Shown: one piece after another, positions 1 through 4,966 of the stretch
Position numbering within the stretch: the stretch's first letter is position 1
How the letters are laid out: each line of letters begins with the position of its first letter
Assembly: GCA_904398675.1 (NCBI GenBank)
Contig: CAJFPI010000230.1
Span: forward strand, 1 to 13,777
DNA from: an uncultured Oscillospiraceae bacterium
Lineage (GTDB): Bacteria > Bacillota > Clostridia > Oscillospirales > Oscillospiraceae
DNA: 13,777 bases
Reading direction: 5' to 3'
Notes under the pieces: generated by a model
The model's database searches: none
Seen by the model: the letters and a program-made list of their open reading frames with translations, nothing else
What the model was told of the DNA's origin: nothing
Program-made: the position numbers and the translations under genes

Positions 1-31
1 AAAATCTTTCGAGACATAAAAGAGGAGACAC

Positions 32-1624
32 ATGTCCAGAGAGAAGAAACAGTCCTTTCTAGGCGGCACGGTGATCCTGGCCGCCGCGGTGGCGCTGGTG
101 AAGGTCATCGGCGCCCTCTACAAGATCCCCCTGGGCAATATCCTGGGCACAGAGGGGATGACCCATTTCAACAGCGCCTACAACATCTACTCCGTCCTCC
201 TGGCCATCTCCACCGCGGGGCTGCCCCTGGCGGTGAGCAAGCTGGTGTCGGAGGCCAGGGCCCTGGGCCGCTACCGGCAGAGCCGGAAGATCCTGCGGGT
301 GTCCATGTGGCTGTTTGTCATCCTGGGCGCCCTGGGCACCGGCCTCATGCTCCTCTTTGCCCGGGAGCTGGCGGGGCTGATGAACGACTCTTTGGGCTAC
401 TGGCCCATCAAGGCCCTCAGCTTTTCGGTGCTCTGCGTGTGCATCATGTCCGCCTACCGAGGCTACACCCAGGGCCAGGGGAACATGCTGCCCTCCGCCA
501 TCTCCCAGATCATTGAGGCCGCCTTCAAGCTGATCGTGGGCTTGATTTTGGCCTGGTACTTCGTGGATCTGGGGCTGGGACTGGACGTGGGGGCGGCGGG
601 GGCCATCCTGGGGGTCACCGCCGGGTCGGTGATCGCCATGCTCTACATGCTGGCCGACCACCTCCGCAGCCGCCGGGACGACCCCGCCGGCGCCGACGTC
701 CCCACCAGCTCCCGGCATATCCTCCGCCGCCTGCTGGCCATCGGCGTCCCCATCACCATCGGCTCCTCCGGCATGAGCATCATCTCCACCCTGGACCAGG
801 CCATCGCCATGGGGCGGCTGCAGTCGGTGCTGGGGATCTCGGAGGAGGCCGCCGCTGCCCTGTACGGGGAGTACAGCTTTGGCATGACGCTGTTCAACTT
901 CCCCTCCTCCTTCATCCCGCCCATCACCATGAGCCTGATCCCCGCCGTGGCCGCAGCCGTGGCCCGCCGGGACCACCGGACGGTGAACCGGGTGGTGTCT
1001 GCCTCCCTCCGCCTCATTGCGCTGCTGGCGCTGCCGGCGGGGATCGGGCTGTCGGTCATGGCCGGGCCGATTCTGCAGATGCTCTACCCCGCCCAGCCGG
1101 AGGCGGCGGTGGCTGCCACCTACCACCTGCAGCTGCTGGGGATCGCCTCCATTTTTGTCTGTCTGATGCTCCTTACAAACGGCATTCTGCAGGCCAATGA
1201 CCGAGCCAAGGCGCCGATTATCACCATGTTTATCGGCGGCGCAGTCAAGCTGACTATGAACTATATCCTGATCGGTAACCCGGAAATCAACATCAAGGGC
1301 GCCCCCATCGGCACGCTGACCTGCTATGCGCTGATTTCCGCCATCAACCTCTTCCTTGTCTACCGCATCGTGGAGGAAAAGCCCCGGTATCTCCACCTCT
1401 TCGGGAAACCCCTGGCGGCCTCGGTGGTCATGGGCCTGTGCGCCCACTTCAGCTACGGTTTCCTGGCCGGTTTCCTGGGCAACGCCCTGGCTACCCTGGG
1501 TGCGATCGCCATTGCGGTGGTGATCTATGTGGCCCTGGTTGTCTTCCTGCGGATCATTACCAGGGAGGATCTGGAAATGATTCCCAACGGCGCCAGGCTG
1601 GCCCGTCTGCTCCACATCCGCTGA
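32..1624 (+). CDS. SpoVB/YabM-type oligosaccharide (lipid-linked) flippase, MATE-like/MVF superfamily
   Basis: A 530-residue polytopic membrane protein with about 12-14 hydrophobic segments spread over the whole length, the first at residues 12-33. The early motif with KVIGALYKIPLGNILG is typical of SpoVB and related polysaccharide exporters, which flip undecaprenyl-linked precursors across the membrane for peptidoglycan or spore cortex synthesis. The length fits the family (about 500-550). The start is set by a strong Shine-Dalgarno AGAGGAGA at 20-27. It precedes HU, rqcP, yabP, yabQ and divIC, the place held by yabM in Bacillus subtilis, so a YabM-like role is more likely than true SpoVB; the exact substrate cannot be read from sequence. 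A weak 5-bp stem (1633-1649) follows the stop but has no T-run. Confidence 0.88.
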   Translation: MSREKKQSFLGGTVILAAAVALVKVIGALYKIPLGNILGTEGMTHFNSAYNIYSVLLAISTAGLPLAVSKLVSEARALGRYRQSRKILRVSMWLFVILGALGTGLMLLFARELAGLMNDSLGYWPIKALSFSVLCVCIMSAYRGYTQGQGNMLPSAISQIIEAAFKLIVGLILAWYFVDLGLGLDVGAAGAILGVTAGSVIAMLYMLADHLRSRRDDPAGADVPTSSRHILRRLLAIGVPITIGSSGMSIISTLDQAIAMGRLQSVLGISEEAAAALYGEYSFGMTLFNFPSSFIPPITMSLIPAVAAAVARRDHRTVNRVVSASLRLIALLALPAGIGLSVMAGPILQMLYPAQPEAAVAATYHLQLLGIASIFVCLMLLTNGILQANDRAKAPIITMFIGGAVKLTMNYILIGNPEINIKGAPIGTLTCYALISAINLFLVYRIVEEKPRYLHLFGKPLAASVVMGLCAHFSYGFLAGFLGNALATLGAIAIAVVIYVALVVFLRIITREDLEMIPNGARLARLLHIR

Positions 1625-1691
1625 GAAAGGGGCGGCTTTTCACCAGCCGTTCAAAATATCCCGGGTTGTTGTGAAAATTTCGCTTGAAGCC

Positions 1692-1720
1692 TTGCATACC
1701 GGGGTAAAATATGATAAATT
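1692..1720 (+). promoter_or_regulatory. Probable sigma-A promoter of the HU gene
   Basis: A -35-like TTGCAT (1692-1697) lies 17 nt before TAAATT (1715-1720), which is preceded by a TG extended -10 element (1712-1713). The stretch is much more AT-rich than its surroundings and lies 65 nt upstream of the HU start. An alternative -35 TTGAAG (1684) has poorer spacing. Prediction from sequence only. Confidence 0.5.
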
Positions 1721-1784
1721 AGCAGGGTAATGTCATATGACAAGACACTGTCTTGCACCAATGAAAATAAAGGAGACTTGTATC

Positions 1785-2060
1785 ATGAATAAAGCTGAAC
1801 TGATCGCTGCCGTCGCTGAGAAATCCGGCCTGTCCAAGAAGGACTCTGAGGCAGCCGTAAACGCCACGCTGGATGTCATCACCGCCGCGCTGCAGGATGC
1901 GGATAAGGTCCAGCTGGTTGGTTTCGGCTCCTTCGAAGTGAAAAGCCGCGCCGCCCGCACCGGCCGCAACCCCAAGACGAAGGAGGCCATCGAGATCCCT
2001 GCCTCCAAGGTCCCCGTCTTCAAGGCCGGCAAGGCGCTGAAGGATATTGTTGCGAAATAA
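1785..2060 (+). CDS. hup: HU family nucleoid DNA-binding protein
   Basis: A 91-residue protein, the standard length for HU. It has the N-terminal helical dimerisation part (MNKAELIAAVAEKSGLSKKD), the family signature around GFGSFEVKSRAARTGRNPKT (residues 46-65), which begins the DNA-clasping beta arm, and the C-terminal helix ending in KALKDIVAK. HU binds DNA without strict sequence preference and compacts the nucleoid. The start at 1785 is chosen over the in-frame ATG at 1737 because it has AGGAG at 1771-1775 and gives the canonical N-terminus. The gene is followed by a strong terminator and has its own promoter, as expected for an abundant protein. In the Bacillus order this slot, between the flippase and yabO, holds mazG (yabN). 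Confidence 0.97.
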   Translation: MNKAELIAAVAEKSGLSKKDSEAAVNATLDVITAALQDADKVQLVGFGSFEVKSRAARTGRNPKTKEAIEIPASKVPVFKAGKALKDIVAK

Positions 2061-2073
2061 ATGGCTTTTACCG

Positions 2074-2107
2074 GGACGCAGCCGATTGGGGGCTGCGTCC
2101 TTTTTTT
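2074..2107 (+). terminator. Rho-independent terminator of the HU gene
   Basis: A perfect 10-bp stem, GGACGCAGCC (2074-2083) with GGCTGCGTCC (2091-2100), has a 7-nt loop and is followed by seven T residues (2101-2107). It starts 14 nt after the HU stop codon. Confidence 0.95.
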
Positions 2108-2126
2108 GCTATGCAAGGCACAGCAA

Positions 2127-2260
2127 AAAGCGGCCATGTGCCGCTTTCAGCGGCACGGGCATGCAACCCCAAAGCGCGAGGGCCTGGACGGCCCGCATGC
2201 GCGAATTTTCATGCGCCGCGGTTTTTGCCTTCTATCGTGGTGTGCCTCACGGCGCATGAA
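2127..2260. other. Structured, gene-free spacer before rqcP with competing inverted repeats
   Basis: Between the HU terminator and rqcP there is a run of inverted repeats. AAAGCGGC (2127-2134) pairs with GCCGCTTT (2140-2147). GTGCCGC (2138-2144) pairs with GCGGCAC (2150-2156), and these two stems share bases so they exclude each other. TTCATGCGCCG (2208-2218) pairs perfectly with CGGCGCATGAA (2250-2260). I cannot see a clear promoter for rqcP here. The region could be a leader, a small RNA or a decayed repeat element. Confidence 0.5.
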
Positions 2261-2318
2261 GTTTCATCCCGATCTTCAAGCAAGCGGCGGCAGCTGCCGC
2301 AGAAAGGAGCAACGCGCT

Positions 2319-2558
2319 ATGCGACTGGATAAGTACCTGAAGGTCTCCCGGCTCATCAAACGCCGCACCGTGGCCAACGAGGCCTGCGACAACGAGCGGG
2401 TCACCGTGAACGGCCGGGTGGCCCGGGCCTCCTACGACGTCAAGGTAGGGGACAGGATCACCATTCGTTTCGGGGAGCGGACGCTGACGGTGGAGGTCCT
2501 CTCCCTGGCAGAGAGCGTGGGCAAGGCCGGGGCGGCTCTGATGTACCGGGAGGTATAG
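2319..2558 (+). CDS. rqcP: S4-domain RNA-binding protein RqcP (YabO), ribosome-associated quality control
   Basis: A 79-residue protein made almost wholly of an S4 RNA-binding domain: MRLDKYLKVSRLIKRRTVAN at the N-terminus, the VNGRVARASYDVKVGDRI core (residues 30-47), and a short C-terminal extension. RqcP binds 50S subunits carrying stalled peptidyl-tRNA and works with RqcH in adding C-terminal alanine tails. The length matches the family (about 80-90). The start at 2319 has AGAAAGGAG at 2301-2309 and gives the conserved MRLDKYLK start; the longer in-frame opening upstream lacks homology. It ends in TAG, an ordinary use of amber here. Its position immediately before yabP is conserved across endospore formers, which supports the assignment. 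Confidence 0.93.
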   Translation: MRLDKYLKVSRLIKRRTVANEACDNERVTVNGRVARASYDVKVGDRITIRFGERTLTVEVLSLAESVGKAGAALMYREV

Positions 2559-2575
2559 TCTTCCTTCGGATACAG

Positions 2576-2604
2576 GCATATTTCGGACAGCCCTCCCATA
2601 TAGT
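2576..2604 (+). promoter_or_regulatory. Candidate sigma-E (mother-cell sporulation) promoter for yabPQ
   Basis: GCATATT (2576-2582) is followed after exactly 14 nt by CATATAGT (2597-2604). These match the Bacillus sigma-E pattern (-35 near KMATATT, -10 near CATACAHT, spacing about 14). The Shine-Dalgarno GGGAGGA (2623-2629) and yabP start (2636) lie just downstream. yabP is a sigma-E gene in B. subtilis, which agrees with this reading. Confidence 0.75.
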
Positions 2605-2635
2605 GTAGTATCCACTGTGTATGGGAGGATCTGCT

Positions 2636-2914
2636 ATGGCCTATGAGACGCAAAACTATGCCCACCATCAGCTGACGCTGGACGGCAGGGAGAAACTGAC
2701 GGTGTCCGGCGTGGAGGATGTGGAGCGCTTTGATGAAAATATGATCGTCATGTCCACTGCAGCGGGGACGCTGGTGGTGTCCGGCGAGAACCTCCATATC
2801 GGCAAGCTGACCCTGGACGGCGGAGAGCTCCATGTGGACGGGCAGATCGACGCCATCAGCTATGAGGATCAGCACTATGGCAAGGGCCGTCTCTTCGGCC
2901 GCCTCTTCGGCTGA
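2636..2914 (+). CDS. yabP: Sporulation protein YabP
   Basis: A 92-residue soluble protein of the YabP/YqfC family. It is rich in short beta strands with alternating hydrophobic residues; recognisable parts are HQLTLDGREKLTVSGVEDVERFDENM (in two pieces, residues 11-36) and LHIGKLTLDGGELHVDGQID (residues 53-72). YabP is made in the mother cell and is needed for normal sporulation; its biochemical role is unknown. The start at 2636 has GGGAGGA 6 nt upstream and follows a sigma-E-like promoter. The stop TGA shares its last base with the ATG of yabQ (TGATG), suggesting translational coupling. The position after rqcP and before yabQ is the conserved one. Confidence 0.92.
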   Translation: MAYETQNYAHHQLTLDGREKLTVSGVEDVERFDENMIVMSTAAGTLVVSGENLHIGKLTLDGGELHVDGQIDAISYEDQHYGKGRLFGRLFG

Positions 2915-3585
2915 TGGAGATCCAAATCTCCCAGCAGCTGGGCGCCTTCCTGGCCTCCATCCTGCTGGGTCTGCTGCTGGGCCTGCTCTATGACCTGCTG
3001 CGGGCTGTGCGCCTGACGCGGCCGGGCCGGCGGATCGGCGGCCTGCTGGACGGCCTGTATGCCGCAGTGGTGCTGGCGGCCCTGTTCTATTTTGCGCTGG
3101 CCTTTGGCGACGGGGAGCTGCGGATCTATATGGTCATCGGCGTACTGGGAGGCGGCGTGCTGTTTTTTATGCTGTTCAGCGCCCTGCTGCGGCCGCTGTG
3201 GGACTTCTGGCGGGACAGCCTTATCACGGCCCTGGGCCTGCTGCGCTCCGCTGTGCGACTCCTCCTGGCCCCGCTGCGGCTGTTTCTGCGCCCCATTGGA
3301 AAACTTTTGGAAAAGCAAAAAAAACTCTTCCCTTTTCCGCGAAACTGGTTTACAATAATAGTTACCCCCTGGCGGTCCCTGCGGACCCGCCGGAGAAAAG
3401 CAGAGGAGGAGGGCGAGGCCCATGGGCCGGGTAAAAAAGCACAGGCAGGCAAAAGAAAAAAAGACCGTAGGCGGACCGCTGGCAGGCCTCCTTCTGCTGG
3501 TGCTGCTGTTCGGCGTGGGGACGCAGCTGTATCAGATGCAGTCCCAGCTGGCCGGCGCCCGCGCCGAGGCAGACGCGCTGGCTGA
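2914..3585 (+). CDS. yabQ: Sporulation membrane protein YabQ, with an unusual long C-terminal overlap into divIC
   Basis: A 223-residue protein with about four hydrophobic segments in its first 125 residues (roughly 8-30, 42-63, 71-92 and 100-125), as in YabQ, a mother-cell membrane protein needed for spore cortex formation. The ATG overlaps the yabP stop by one base. The last part, from about residue 130, is extremely basic. The final 55 residues (from about residue 170) are encoded by DNA that also encodes the N-terminus of DivIC in another frame, an overlap of 164 bases. That tail is low-complexity Arg/Gly/Ala and looks like the out-of-frame shadow of divIC, so the ancestral stop may have been lost or there may be a frameshift near 3400. 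The YabQ assignment rests mainly on position and membrane topology. Confidence 0.82.
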   Translation: MEIQISQQLGAFLASILLGLLLGLLYDLLRAVRLTRPGRRIGGLLDGLYAAVVLAALFYFALAFGDGELRIYMVIGVLGGGVLFFMLFSALLRPLWDFWRDSLITALGLLRSAVRLLLAPLRLFLRPIGKLLEKQKKLFPFPRNWFTIIVTPWRSLRTRRRKAEEEGEAHGPGKKAQAGKRKKDRRRTAGRPPSAGAAVRRGDAAVSDAVPAGRRPRRGRRAG

Positions 3586-3733
3586 CGAGATCCAGCAGGT
3601 AACGGAAGAAAACCAGGAGCTGGAGGAGGATATCCAGAACAGCAGCGACCCGGAGAAAATCGAGGAAACCGCCCGGGAGGAGCTGGGCATGGTGGTCCCC
3701 GGCGAGAAGGTCTTTTATCACAGCGGCGGCTGA
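3422..3733 (+). CDS. divIC: Septum formation initiator family protein (DivIC/FtsB-like)
   Basis: A 103-residue bitopic membrane protein with a basic cytoplasmic N-terminus (residues 1-15), one transmembrane helix (about 17-36), and an extracytoplasmic coiled coil rich in Glu/Gln/Leu (about 37-75). It ends with DPEKIEETAREELGMVVPGE (residues 76-95), which is the characteristic FtsB/DivIC C-terminal motif. DivIC works with DivIB/FtsQ and FtsL at the division septum. GAGGAGGA at 3403-3410 supports the start. The gene begins inside the yabQ frame and is followed by a strong terminator, so it probably ends the yabP-yabQ-divIC transcript; a separate vegetative promoter would be needed and I do not see a clear one. 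Confidence 0.92.
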   Translation: MGRVKKHRQAKEKKTVGGPLAGLLLLVLLFGVGTQLYQMQSQLAGARAEADALADEIQQVTEENQELEEDIQNSSDPEKIEETAREELGMVVPGEKVFYHSGG

Positions 3734-3740
3734 AAAACCA

Positions 3741-3773
3741 AGGCGGAGGGCATGAGATGCCCTCCGCCTTTTT
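3741..3773 (+). terminator. Rho-independent terminator after divIC
   Basis: A perfect 12-bp stem, AGGCGGAGGGCA (3741-3752) with TGCCCTCCGCCT (3758-3769), has a 5-nt loop and runs into TTTTT (3769-3773). It lies 7 nt after the stop codon. Upstream A residues make it potentially bidirectional. Confidence 0.95.
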
Positions 3774-3849
3774 CGCTGTTTCCTGCGCCGGGCTGCCGCG
3801 TGCCCCGGAGCATGTCTGATCGAAAGGTGCAGGCCGGTGGGTCGGGCAT

Positions 3850-3883
3850 AAAAAGGAGCCGCTGCCAATTGTCAGGCAGCGGC
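3850..3883 (-). terminator. Orphan terminator-like hairpin on the minus strand
   Basis: GCCGCTGCC (3858-3866) pairs perfectly with GGCAGCGGC (3875-3883), with an 8-nt loop. On the minus strand the hairpin is followed by TCC and TTTTT (3850-3854 read in reverse), the form of an intrinsic terminator. No minus-strand coding gene lies upstream within 1 kb, so it may end a small RNA or an antisense transcript. Confidence 0.5.
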
Positions 3884-4048
3884 CCAAGCGGGTGGGATAT
3901 TGGAAAGCTTCCATCTGTAGGATACCAAATTCTGCGCCGGATGTAAAGAGGAGCTTTTGTCGCGGCGCGTCCGCTTTTGTCACATATCGTCAATCCACGG
4001 GCAGTTGTGAATAAATTGTATATTTTCAATAATTCTGAAAGATTTTTC
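3884..4048. other. Gene-free spacer, no coding gene recognised
   Basis: Together with the flanking hairpin and the hpf promoter region, 3774-4261 is the longer of the non-coding gaps in the first half of the window. The open frames crossing it have no family resemblance and lack ribosome binding sites. Base composition shifts from GC-rich to AT-rich at about 4000, where promoter-like sequence for hpf begins. A minus-strand transcript ending at the 3850-3883 hairpin would run through here; its sequence is not one I recognise. Confidence 0.4.
4005..4033 (+). promoter_or_regulatory. Possible upstream promoter of hpf
   Basis: TTGTGA (4005-4010) is spaced 17 nt from AATAAT (4028-4033) in an AT-rich stretch. 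Match to the sigma-A consensus is fair. A second, stronger candidate lies 44 nt downstream. Confidence 0.35.
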
Positions 4049-4103
4049 TGTACAAATGCTTGTACACATGGTACAATACAGGTAGAGCAATCCCTGTACC
4101 ATG
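4049..4103 (+). promoter_or_regulatory. hpf promoter with extended -10 and two overlapping palindromes
   Basis: TGG followed by TACAAT (4069-4077) is a good extended -10 element, and a weak -35 TGTACA lies 17 nt before it (4049-4054). The -35/spacer area is an 18-bp perfect inverted repeat, TGTACAA (4049-4055), ATGC, TTGTACA (4060-4066). A second repeat, CATGGTACA (4067-4075) with TGTACCATG (4095-4103), spans the -10 and the expected start site. Palindromes in these places usually act as repressor or activator sites; the cognate factor is unknown. Confidence 0.55.
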
Positions 4104-4115
4104 CGGCAAAACGTC

Positions 4116-4170
4116 GCTGCCGCCACAGGTGCGCTGCTGCCGGCCGAGGCAGGATTCACCTGTTGGCAGC
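4116..4170 (+). other. Predicted stem-loop in the hpf leader
   Basis: GCTGCC (4116-4121) and ACAGGTG (4125-4131) pair with CACCTGT (4157-4163) and GGCAGC (4165-4170), interrupted by a small internal loop. A nested stem CTGCC (4137-4141) with GGCAG (4148-4152) sits in the apex. The element lies in the roughly 175-nt untranslated leader predicted between the promoter and the hpf start, and could affect translation or stability. Confidence 0.45.
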
Positions 4171-4261
4171 CGCCGCTGCGCCGCCCACCATGTCTTCCTG
4201 CCGGGTTTGTCCGGTCTCTTCCGGACGCGCTCCGGCAGAGATGATGAAAGGAGCGCAAAAA

Positions 4262-4807
4262 ATGAAGTTTACGTTTACCTGTAAAAAAGTCAGCCTGAAC
4301 GATTCCATCAAAGCTTACGCGGAAAAAAAGATCAGCAAGCTGGACCGCTATTTTCGTGACGAGGCCAACGCCCTGGTCACCTTCTCTGTGGAAAAGGATC
4401 ACCGCTGTGTAGTCGAGGTGACGATCCGCAGCGGCGGCACGCTGTTCCGGGCACAGGAGGAGTCCAGAGACGGCGATATGCGCGGCGCCATCGATGCGGC
4501 TGCCTCCACCATTGACCGCCAGATCCGCAAGAATAAGACCCGTCTGGCCAAGCGCCTGCGCCAGGATGCGCTGGTGTCTGACCTCCCGGCGGAGTTTGAA
4601 GTCAGCGAGGAGAAGGAGTTCAACGTGGTGCGCACCAAGCATGTGGCGGTCAAGCCCATGAGCACCGAGGAGGCCATCATGCAGATGAATCTGCTGGGGC
4701 ACGACTTCTTTGTCTTCCGCAATATGGAGGATATCATATCCATCGTTTACAGCCGGAAAAACGGCGGCTACGGCCTGATCGAGACTGACGGGCTGGAAAA
4801 CGGCTGA
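4262..4807 (+). CDS. hpf: Long-form ribosome hibernation promoting factor HPF
   Basis: A 181-residue protein with the two-domain architecture of long HPF. The N-terminal HPF/RaiA-like domain (residues 1 to about 97) begins MKFTFTCKKVSLNDSIKAYA and includes the basic helix IDRQIRKNKTRLAKRLR. A linker of about 25 residues precedes the C-terminal dimerisation domain (about 122-175), with the conserved VKPMSTEEAIMQMNLLGHDF and the following VFRN and YSRKNGGYGLIE. Long HPF binds the 30S decoding centre and pairs ribosomes into inactive 100S dimers in stationary phase. AAAGGAG at 4247-4253 supports this start over the longer open frame beginning at 3977. The gene is monocistronic, with its own promoter region and terminator. 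Confidence 0.96.
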   Translation: MKFTFTCKKVSLNDSIKAYAEKKISKLDRYFRDEANALVTFSVEKDHRCVVEVTIRSGGTLFRAQEESRDGDMRGAIDAAASTIDRQIRKNKTRLAKRLRQDALVSDLPAEFEVSEEKEFNVVRTKHVAVKPMSTEEAIMQMNLLGHDFFVFRNMEDIISIVYSRKNGGYGLIETDGLENG

Positions 4808-4844
4808 TCGGCCTGACGGAGCTGGATGGGGTTCATATATTTCA

Positions 4845-4872
4845 CAGGACCGGCACAGCCGGTCCTGTTTTT
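4845..4872 (+). terminator. Rho-independent terminator of hpf
   Basis: CAGGACCGGC (4845-4854) pairs perfectly with GCCGGTCCTG (4858-4867) around a 3-nt loop and is followed by five T residues (4868-4872). Confidence 0.92.
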
Positions 4873-4893
4873 GCCCTCCATGTTTTTCTATGA

Positions 4894-4934
4894 AGCAGCG
4901 GTGCAGCCCAAAATGGGCTGCACCGCTGCTTTTT
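4894..4934. terminator. Terminator hairpin between convergent hpf and mtmB-like gene
   Basis: A perfect 16-bp stem, AGCAGCGGTGCAGCCC (4894-4909) with GGGCTGCACCGCTGCT (4915-4930), has a 5-nt loop. The T-run (4930-4934) is on the plus-strand side; on the minus strand the tail is TTCATA and weaker. Since hpf already has its own terminator, this hairpin probably serves the minus-strand operon that ends at 4967 and blocks transcription from either side. Confidence 0.8.
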
Positions 4935-4966
4935 GAAGAGATTCTGTTTGGAGAAAAATGGATGGA

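Noticed and set aside
59..1615. A 518-codon open frame on the minus strand opposite the flippase gene.
   Set aside because: It is rich in Gly, Gln, His and Asp with no hydrophobic core or family motif, and is the antisense shadow of a clear membrane protein in GC-rich DNA.
1633..1649. Terminator after the flippase gene.
   Set aside because: The stem is only 5 bp and no T-run follows, so it was not listed.
3126..3983. Minus-strand open frames opposite yabQ, divIC and the spacer.
   Set aside because: Pro/Arg/Ser-rich shadow translation without a ribosome binding site; the plus-strand genes explain the region.
3977..4261. N-terminal extension of hpf (95 extra codons in frame).
   Set aside because: It runs through the promoter and leader, has no homology, and the canonical MKFTF start has a good Shine-Dalgarno.
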